Positions 54,236 through 59,795 of a stretch of DNA of 59,795 nt are shown piece after piece (position 1 is the first letter of the stretch; each line of letters starts with the position of its first letter). The DNA lies in contig CAKZUF010000016.1 of NCBI GenBank assembly GCA_937921685.1, positions 1-59,795 on the forward strand, in the 5' to 3' direction. A program made the position numbers and the translations under genes. Below the pieces are notes generated by a model that saw only the letters and a program-made list of their open reading frames with translations, was not told where the DNA came from and did not search any database. The stretch is from an uncultured archaeon (GTDB lineage Archaea > Thermoproteota > Nitrososphaeria_A > Caldarchaeales > Calditenuaceae).

Positions 54236-56122
54236 CTAGGTTGGCTTTCTCAACAACATTACCCTAGCAGGATGCTTCACGAGGACTGAGTGTATTTTCG
54301 AGTCCAGCACGGACTCTTTCTCCAATACGGCCTTCTCAAACCTCCTGACCAGCAAGACTATGAAGTCGGAGCCACCCTTCTCAACCTCCCAATCCACCAC
54401 CTCGTCGTAGCTACCCACCCTCACCTCGTGCTCGACCTCGAAGCCGCTTGATGCAAGCACCCTGCGCGCCTCCTCCAAGTTCTTCTCGGCCTCAAGCCTC
54501 GCCCCTTCCACGTCATCCTCTATCTCCGGGTCCACTATCGAGAGTAGCTTTAGTGAGAATCGCTTGTCGAGTGAGTGGCGTAGCGCCTCTTCCACTGTTC
54601 TAGGATCTTCCTGCGGCCTCACAAGGACGGTTAGACGCATAAGGTAGCCTGCGGGGAGTGCGAGGGCCTGCTCCTCGACACTCCTAACAGGCCGCTTCAG
54701 AAAATGCCTCCTGTAGATGTAGAAGCCCGCCACCCCCGCGGCCATCCATACGGGTCCTAGGATACGACCCAGGCTGTGCAGGAGGAGGAATAGTGTGAAT
54801 ATTGCTGAGACTATGATGAGGCCTATGAGGCTGAGGAGTGGGATCTCATAGACTCTGCCTCTGCGCTTTAGCCGGAGAGTCGGATTCATCTTCCACGGCC
54901 TATAGACGTTTGGCTCCTTGTTTCTGAGGATGATTAGTGAGAGGAGGAGCATGATGTAGCTTAGGGAGGCGCCGAAGTTGTAGAGGCTTGCTAGGAAGGG
55001 TATGTCACCGGGGAGGGTTAGTAGGAGCCCTATGACGCCGAAGAGGATTATCGCCCTTGTCGGTGTACCGTACCGCCTGTGAATTGCGTAGAGCCAATGG
55101 GGTAGGAGTCCAAGCTTCCCCATGCTTGCGGCCAGCCTCGTGACACCTATAAGCCCGGTATTCGAGGAGGCGGTTGTGAGGATTATTGCTGTTAACGAGA
55201 CCAGCACGGCTAGCTCCGGGCCAAGTATCCTGTACATGCTCACTAGAGCTGCTACAGGGTTCTCGATCGCCGCGGCTATCATCCACCAGTCTGTAACGCC
55301 CAGCGCAAGCGAGCTGAACAAAAGGACGAAGAGCGGCACAGCAATCGCGCAGAGCATCGTAGCCCTGGGTATCCAGCGGTGCGGCCTCCGAGTCTCTTCA
55401 GCCGCCTGGGCTATCGACTCTACGCCTATGTATGATGCCATCGCTATTGTCAGACCGTATAGGAAGTTGCTCTCTGGGAAGCCGAGGCCCGGGGGGTAGG
55501 ATACCTCGTTCTGGGGCTCGGGGTTGCCGACCACGAGGAGCTGGGAGGCGAATCTGGCCGGGTCGAAGGCCGTCAAGAACCCCAGAACAATTACGACTGA
55601 TTGGACGATAAGCCCGAATGCGACTATCCCAGCAACCACCCCGGCTGAATACTTGATGCCAAAATAATTCAACGCGACTAGGAGGAGGACTATCGCAGCG
55701 GCCATAGCGCCTAGGCTTCCGACGGTGATGGGCCCCAGCTGTAAGGCTAAATCCTTAACCTGGGGGATTAGGAACTTGAAGTATCCGGCTGCGGCCGTGG
55801 CGAAGAGTGAGAGGCACAGTACGTAGTCGAGCAGTATCGCCCAGCCGGCGATGAAGCTTCCAAGAGTATTCCAAGCCCTGAGGGAGTATACCTGTACGCC
55901 TCCCGCGTAGGGGTAGGCCGGCGCCAGCTCGGCATATGATAGACTTATGGCTATATAGGCTATGGCCGTGACCGCGAAGGCTATGAAGGCTGCTCCGCCC
56001 GCGTAGAGCATCGCAACACCAAGTGCTATGAATACGTCAGCCCCTACATCGCCGAAGCCCATGGAGAAGGCGCCGAACCAGCCTACCTCCCGCTTAAATC
56101 TCCCTCCCCCAGAAGCCTCCAA
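54236..56122 (-). CDS. APC-family amino acid permease with C-terminal USP-like domain
   Basis: 628 residues. The first ~470 residues contain about 12 membrane helices with APC-family marks (FGDVGADVFIALGVA, AYPYAGGVQVYSLRAWN, EETRRPHRWIPRA). After them come RLTVLVRPQEDPRTVEEAL and DFIVLLVRRFEKA, giving a soluble domain (~130 residues) that resembles universal stress protein. The substrate is unknown; fusion to USP suggests control by nucleotides or energy state. It starts close to 56122; the adjacent PolD small subunit gene ends 112 bp upstream. Confidence 0.87.
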   Translation of the reverse strand: MEASGGGRFKREVGWFGAFSMGFGDVGADVFIALGVAMLYAGGAAFIAFAVTAIAYIAISLSYAELAPAYPYAGGVQVYSLRAWNTLGSFIAGWAILLDYVLCLSLFATAAAGYFKFLIPQVKDLALQLGPITVGSLGAMAAAIVLLLVALNYFGIKYSAGVVAGIVAFGLIVQSVVIVLGFLTAFDPARFASQLLVVGNPEPQNEVSYPPGLGFPESNFLYGLTIAMASYIGVESIAQAAEETRRPHRWIPRATMLCAIAVPLFVLLFSSLALGVTDWWMIAAAIENPVAALVSMYRILGPELAVLVSLTAIILTTASSNTGLIGVTRLAASMGKLGLLPHWLYAIHRRYGTPTRAIILFGVIGLLLTLPGDIPFLASLYNFGASLSYIMLLLSLIILRNKEPNVYRPWKMNPTLRLKRRGRVYEIPLLSLIGLIIVSAIFTLFLLLHSLGRILGPVWMAAGVAGFYIYRRHFLKRPVRSVEEQALALPAGYLMRLTVLVRPQEDPRTVEEALRHSLDKRFSLKLLSIVDPEIEDDVEGARLEAEKNLEEARRVLASSGFEVEHEVRVGSYDEVVDWEVEKGGSDFIVLLVRRFEKAVLEKESVLDSKIHSVLVKHPARVMLLRKPT

Positions 56123-56233
56123 GGTTTTCAGACCAGCCAGACCCTCCGAGGTAATAACCTGTTCAGCTTAAATATCTGGAGAGCCGGCATGAAGACTATC
56201 ATAACCTTTCGACCCAACCGATAGACTTTTCCT

Positions 56234-57670
56234 TTAAAAAGATATGAAGCGTATTGACAGGGTTTTTAAGTTTAATAGGACTGCTGTCCCGACGGTTGGC
56301 TCTAATCCAATGCTCTCTTGGAGCTTTGTCTGCCCCTGCCATGAGCCGCTGTTTACCAGCTGAGTCCCCTTATAGGTTGTGTAGGCCGCTACGTGGGTGT
56401 GGCCTAGGCAGAGGATGTCGGGCTGCTCGGGTATCGCTAGGTAGTCGGTCCTCGTGGGGAGTATGGGTGTGGAGATGCCCAGTGCGGGTGCCAAGTGTCT
56501 GGCCTTGAGGAGCAGCTCCATCATCTCGCTGGACCTTTCACGTAGTGTCGAGTAGCTGAAGAGTGTCCCGGCCTGTATCACGTCGTCGAGGGTCTGGCCA
56601 TGGAACGCGAGTATCTTTAGGCCGCCGACCCTAATCCACGCGGGGTTGCCTGCATAGACTATCCTGCCACCGCCTCCGAGCAGCTGCCGATACCTAGCCT
56701 GGACTGGCGGCTGGGGGAGCGCCCTCCTGCAAGGCTCATGGTTTCCCGGCACATAGACTATCTTGACGCGCTCCGGGATTCTTGAGAGGGCCTTGGCCGC
56801 GGCGGTGAACTGCTCGGCATACGACTTCAGGCTGAGCTCGGACTCCTGCCCAGGATACACATACACCCCGTCGACCAGGTCTCCATTGACTATGAGGAGT
56901 GCTGTCTTCTCGGCCTCATTCTCAGGGCCGTTGATCCAGTCGAGGAAGTTTCTGAGCCTCTCCGCCTCGTGTCTTTCGCTACCTATGTGGAGGTCTGAGA
57001 TTATGCAGATGTTCTTGTCGGGGCCTCTCCAAGTCTGCTTCTTCCCCGCTGTGTCTGGTAGGTAGACGTCGCTGGCCACCAATAGCCCTCTCCTCGACCT
57101 CGCACGGAAGACGACGACCATGTCCTGCAGAATATACTCCATCTTCGCTGCCAAGGCCCTGTCGCGTGTGGGGGCTATTAGGCTCCAAGTATCTACGGGG
57201 TCCTCCATCTCGACTAGAAAGTGTGTGTCTCGGCGCACGATGCTCAAGACCATCCCCACGACATAGCCCTCGCCCCCCTCCCTCATCAGCTCCTTGGCAG
57301 GCCTGAGGTTGAGGCCCCGCTCCTCGAAAACCCGCCTAATGGACTGGAACCTCGAGAGTAGGTAGATTCGCTGCTCCTCCGCCAGACCCTCTATCGCCAA
57401 GCCCTCGTAGGTGGGAGACTCGAGGACAATCTCTAGGGGCTGCTCCTCCTCTGGGGTGCCGGCCCGAGCCACCCTGCTAGCGAGAAATAACTCGAGGGTG
57501 GGCCTGTCTATTATTACTTGGCTGGTGCGCCTGCCCTCAAGCCAGGCGAGAAGCTCGTCAAGAAGGCCTAGCGGATTCTCATCCCTCAGCAGCCTTTCTA
57601 GGGCCTCGGCTGATAGCTGGTAGCCCCGCTCGATCGCCCTGACTGCAAGCCTCCTAGCTACCTCGCTCAC
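56234..57670 (-). CDS. DNA polymerase D small subunit (DP1), exonuclease
   Basis: 478 residues: a helical N-terminal part, an OB fold (about 130-205) and a calcineurin-like phosphoesterase domain with the full metal set, ISDLHIGS (D226, H228), NGDLVDG (G263-D264), PGNHEP (309-313), FHGQ and a final GHTH. It is the proofreading subunit of PolD, found in Euryarchaeota, Thaumarchaeota, Korarchaeota and Caldarchaeales but not Crenarchaeota. The DP2 subunit is not in the window. ATG 57670 overlaps the end of the cdc6 gene by 17 bp. Confidence 0.95.
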   Translation of the reverse strand: MSEVARRLAVRAIERGYQLSAEALERLLRDENPLGLLDELLAWLEGRRTSQVIIDRPTLELFLASRVARAGTPEEEQPLEIVLESPTYEGLAIEGLAEEQRIYLLSRFQSIRRVFEERGLNLRPAKELMREGGEGYVVGMVLSIVRRDTHFLVEMEDPVDTWSLIAPTRDRALAAKMEYILQDMVVVFRARSRRGLLVASDVYLPDTAGKKQTWRGPDKNICIISDLHIGSERHEAERLRNFLDWINGPENEAEKTALLIVNGDLVDGVYVYPGQESELSLKSYAEQFTAAAKALSRIPERVKIVYVPGNHEPCRRALPQPPVQARYRQLLGGGGRIVYAGNPAWIRVGGLKILAFHGQTLDDVIQAGTLFSYSTLRERSSEMMELLLKARHLAPALGISTPILPTRTDYLAIPEQPDILCLGHTHVAAYTTYKGTQLVNSGSWQGQTKLQESIGLEPTVGTAVLLNLKTLSIRFISF

Positions 57671-58925
57671 TCTCCACGCTACCCGCCTGAGCCACTTCTT
57701 GGTCCAAGAGGTGGGATAGGAACTCGTCGCGCTCCAGGGCTTGCCTAACCTCGTCCACCGGAATCTTCAATGATATCTTCCTAGTTCTTCCGTATCTCCC
57801 ATAGCTTATGACGCTGCTCGAGAGGACTCCGAGCATGTCGAGCTCCGAGACTAGGGTGCTGACTCTCCTGTCCGTGAGTGGCTCGAGGCCTAGCTGGCTG
57901 CAGAGCGAGCGGTAATGCTGGTAGACTAGGCCTGAGGTTATTTTGGTTGGTGAGCGTAGTGTCGCGTGGTAGACTGCGAGGAGGACGATCCTGCCGTGGA
58001 GTGGGAGCGTTGTTAGGGCCTCGAAGACGCGGCCCTGCTCAATCACGCCAAGCGCCATACGGACATGCTGCTCCTCAACCCTCTCAGCCAAATTCCTCTC
58101 GGCAATCTCTCCAGCCACTCTCAAGAGGTCGAGCGCCCTCCGAGCATCACCGTGCTCAGCGGCGGCAAGCGCTGCGCAGAGGCTTATAGTCGATTGGGGG
58201 ACAGCCCCCTCGTGGAAGGCGAGTCTAGCCCTCTCGCTCAGAATATCGACAAGCTCAACGGCAGTGTAGGGGTGGAAGACAATCTCCTCCTCACTCAGAC
58301 TGCTCAATACCCTAGGGTCCAGCATCTCCTTAAACATGAGGTCGTTAGACACCCCGATGAGGGAGAGCTTGCTGCCCTCCACCCCCTCATTAATCCTCGT
58401 CAGCTCGTATAGCAGGGCGTCTCCAAACCCCTTGACCAGGACATCGATCTCATCCAAACAGACTATCAGGAGGTTCTGCGAGGAGATGTGGGCTCTCCGG
58501 AACCTGTTGAAGACCTCGCTCTTCGAGAGGCCTGTGAATGGGACCTGGACTCCGAGGGATTCGCAGAGCTCGGCCAAGACCCTGTACTCGGTCCCGGCGA
58601 TCCTGCAGTTGATGTAGACGAAGCGGAGCGGTATGCCGAGCCTCTCGGCCTCCGCGGAGAACCTCTTGAAGACGTGCTTGACGACGGCGGTCTTTCCAGT
58701 CCCGGTCTTGCCGTATATGAAGACGTTGCTCGGCCTATGCATCTTGAGACCTGTTGAGACGATCTCGCCCAGCCTCTTGATATGCTCCCACCTATGGGGT
58801 AGGTTTCCGGGGATGTAGTCGGATCGCAGGACTTCTCTGTCCTTGAATATGCGCGAGGTTGTGGAGACCCTGGCCAGCAGATCGCCGAGGGGGTCACCCC
58901 TCTCCTTCAACTGAAAGTCGTCCAC
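57654..58925 (-). CDS. cdc6: Orc1/Cdc6 replication initiator
   Basis: 423 residues: AAA+ ATPase with Walker A GKTGTGKT (residues 72-79), Walker B VCLDEID (D158, E159), sensor 1 LIGVSND and sensor 2-type GDARRALDLLR, then a winged helix (about 320-410) that binds origin repeats. YIPGNLPHRWEHI at the start is family-typical. GTG 58925 starts it. The initiator and PolD small subunit genes overlap, a common archaeal pairing. Upstream is a 630-bp region without a convincing gene; archaeal origins often lie there. Confidence 0.96.
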   Translation of the reverse strand: MDDFQLKERGDPLGDLLARVSTTSRIFKDREVLRSDYIPGNLPHRWEHIKRLGEIVSTGLKMHRPSNVFIYGKTGTGKTAVVKHVFKRFSAEAERLGIPLRFVYINCRIAGTEYRVLAELCESLGVQVPFTGLSKSEVFNRFRRAHISSQNLLIVCLDEIDVLVKGFGDALLYELTRINEGVEGSKLSLIGVSNDLMFKEMLDPRVLSSLSEEEIVFHPYTAVELVDILSERARLAFHEGAVPQSTISLCAALAAAEHGDARRALDLLRVAGEIAERNLAERVEEQHVRMALGVIEQGRVFEALTTLPLHGRIVLLAVYHATLRSPTKITSGLVYQHYRSLCSQLGLEPLTDRRVSTLVSELDMLGVLSSSVISYGRYGRTRKISLKIPVDEVRQALERDEFLSHLLDQEVAQAGSVESERGS

Positions 58926-59443
58926 AACAATTGAGGGGTTAGCCAGCAGTGTTAATGGTAGCTATGACAAAAAACTCTAGGACGTGAAGAATTATTTATC
59001 TAATTTTATTTTCCCTCCTCCATTTGTGTTGATTTTAGTTAATCTCCACCCGAATAGGTGGGGTGGGCGTGTTAAGGCTGGTCTATCCATTCCACCAAAC
59101 TAAGCTGCCGGTCGTAAGTCTTTGGCCCGAGGACTGATCTCTCCTCTTCCCTTCCGGGAAGCTGTTTTTCGCGGCTTTTCACTGTGAATGGGGTTGAGGC
59201 CCGTTGAACCCCTCTCTTTCCAGTGGAGCCTGTGGAGAGCGGTCATCCACCCTTCACCACCCATCTTCACCGGGTAGAGTTATGGGGTATCAGGGGCCTC
59301 TGACCAGGCTGTAACTGCTTGGGAATGCTCATTTTCTGCAACAATCAACCATCCCATAGAAATACATACGTGTTCCAAGCATTCATATGCAGGTAATACC
59401 AAAACCGTCTGAGGGTGTATTCTCCAGATTCTCCGGGTCCTAT

Positions 59444-59541
59444 TTCACACTTCACAGGTTCACAATATACCCCTCTACACTTCACAAATACTGTGGGGCC
59501 CTGTGAAGTCTTGAGGGTGGGGAAAGGATATAAGGGTTCAC
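59444..59541. repeat. Short repeats with core TTCAC upstream of the RAM gene
   Basis: TTCAC begins at 59444, 59451, 59459, 59481 and 59537, with GTGAA at 59503-59507; three of these share the longer ACTTCACA. They flank the TATA box (GGATATAAG near 59526-59534) of the RAM protein gene at 59557, where they could be operator sites, or belong to an origin-like cluster that extends further left. Confidence 0.5.
59525..59533 (+). promoter_or_regulatory. TATA box of the RAM gene at 59557
   Basis: GGATATAAG centred about 27 bp before GTG 59557, predicting transcription start at the first base of the start codon. TTCAC repeats lie on both sides. Confidence 0.6.
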
Positions 59542-59556
59542 GGCAGTGGATACATC

Positions 59557-59787
59557 GTGGCGGTTCAGGCATACGTCTTCATTAGGACAAGGGCGGGTAA
59601 GGCGAAGAATGTGGCCGAGCAGGTTGGAAAGCTCTCAGGCTGCAAACTCGCATGCATGATAACCGGCAGATACGACGTACTAGTCCTAATCGAGGCTGAA
59701 GACTTGAAGAAGCTGACAGACACGGTGCTATCCCAGATACACACTATAGACGGCGTGGAGAGAACCGAGACAGCGATAGTCGTCTAA
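59557..59787 (+). CDS. Stand-alone Lrp/AsnC ligand-binding (RAM) protein
   Basis: 76 residues, a minimal RAM domain: VQAYVFIRTRAGKAKNVAEQV, ITGRYDVLVLIEAEDLKKL, IHTIDGVERTETAIVV. It has no DNA-binding domain. GTG 59557 stands 27 bp after a GATATAAG TATA box, so the mRNA is leaderless. It is the second RAM-only protein in the window, besides the RAM domain on the homocitrate synthase-like enzyme. Confidence 0.85.
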   Translation: MAVQAYVFIRTRAGKAKNVAEQVGKLSGCKLACMITGRYDVLVLIEAEDLKKLTDTVLSQIHTIDGVERTETAIVV

Positions 59788-59795
59788 CAACCCCT

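Larger units (their letters stand above)
58926..59556. other. Non-coding region upstream of cdc6: AT-rich stretch, structured GC-rich block, TTCAC cluster (candidate origin)
   Basis: 58970-59040 is AT-rich with runs of A and T. 59040-59340 is GC-rich with several hairpins: CCACC/GGTGG at 59046-59061, CTTCCC/GGGAAG at 59147-59162, GGGGTT/AACCCC near 59190-59212. From 59178 to 59541 the pentamer TTCAC or its complement GTGAA occurs ten times, including the palindrome TTCACTGTGAA (59178-59188). TTTCCAGTGGAGC (59216-59228) resembles the core of archaeal origin recognition boxes (TTCCAGTGGAAAC). An origin of replication is a reasonable guess; a non-coding RNA in the GC-rich block or the end of a decayed insertion sequence are alternatives. 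Confidence 0.45.

Noticed and set aside
59035..59340. RNase P RNA, SRP 7S RNA or 5S rRNA in the structured block
   Set aside because: I compared conserved landmarks (GGAGGAA...GUCC and ACAGAA...GGCUUA for RNase P; GUGAAC...GGAAGGGAGCA for SRP; the 5S loop sequences) on both strands and found no adequate match. Left unassigned.
59345..59572. A 75-residue minus-strand frame with several cysteines (CIHC, CRGVYCEPVKC)
   Set aside because: It covers the promoter and start codon of the gene at 59557, and its cysteines come from the TTCAC/GTGAA repeats read in one frame. No TATA box or ribosome-binding site precedes it. Weak possibility only.
1..59795. CRISPR array
   Set aside because: No regularly spaced repeats of 24-37 bp were seen anywhere; the only repeat cluster (59178-59541) is short and irregular.
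1..59795. Complete insertion sequence or provirus
   Set aside because: No intact transposase, integrase, capsid or terminase gene is present; mobile traces are limited to the LAGLIDADG genes and the decayed toxin-antitoxin pair.

Overview
The window is chromosomal DNA from a thermophilic, probably oxygen-respiring archaeon of the TACK group. The evidence is rpoB as one unsplit gene and rpoA with A' and A'' fused, a DNA polymerase D small subunit beside Orc1/Cdc6, a TFE-beta (RPC39-type) factor with four cysteines, a Sulfolobus-type single-stranded DNA-binding protein, BHB-type introns in 23S rRNA, and TATA boxes about 25-30 bp before start codons (many transcripts look leaderless; GTG and TTG starts are common). 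The combination fits Caldarchaeales ('Aigarchaeota') best. That placement is inference; no database was searched.

Layout. 1-3.9 kb: 5' part of a 23S rRNA gene (minus strand, cut by the window edge), with its own promoter, no adjacent 16S gene, and two insertions: an intron with a LAGLIDADG gene and an AT-rich insertion with a decayed LAGLIDADG gene. 4-17.4 kb: metabolic genes and transporters: a homocitrate synthase-like enzyme with a C-terminal RAM domain, MEMO1, tandem-domain ThyX, PspC, two MFS transporters, a membrane-anchored winged-helix regulator, a zinc alcohol dehydrogenase, bacterial-type LeuCD, a sugar isomerase-like protein and two TenA proteins. 17.5-30.1 kb: SSB, NfeD protease with slipin, IleRS-Rio2 operon, nitroreductase, prenyl diphosphate synthase, an inverted PyrF-PyrE fusion, an MBL-fold nuclease, a 38-residue zinc-ribbon gene, and a redox cluster (Rdx, Bcp, IscA). 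30.3-38.5 kb: rpoH-rpoB-rpoA-rpl30e-nusA, tightly overlapping. 38.5-42.7 kb: radA, a RadA paralog without a nucleotide site and with a frame break at T6, and a family B polymerase without exonuclease motifs. 42.7-46.6 kb: terminal oxidase operon and TFE-beta. 46.7-48.0 kb: decayed RHH-PIN toxin-antitoxin pair, a LAGLIDADG ORF and tRNA-Glu. 48-56 kb: TrmO, enolase-superfamily enzyme, SIS protein, DtxR-type regulator, malic enzyme, FAH-family protein, intron-containing tRNA-Trp, a RAM protein and an APC-USP transporter. 56-59.8 kb: PolD small subunit, Orc1/Cdc6, a non-coding region with a TTCAC cluster (candidate origin), and a second RAM protein.

Most notable points. (1) radA, an apparently ATPase-dead RadA paralog and an exonuclease-less PolB form a putative damage-tolerance cassette, resembling in logic the bacterial ImuA-ImuB-DnaE2 cassette and the archaeal PolB2/Dpo2 neighbourhood. 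(2) The conserved N-termini of both RpoA and this PolB lie upstream of any ATG/GTG/TTG, and in both cases an in-frame CTG overlaps the preceding stop as CTGA. This matches the GTGA and TTGA overlaps elsewhere in the same operons and suggests CTG initiation by translational coupling. (3) Small genes and decayed mobile genes, easily missed by ORF callers, are present in the gaps.
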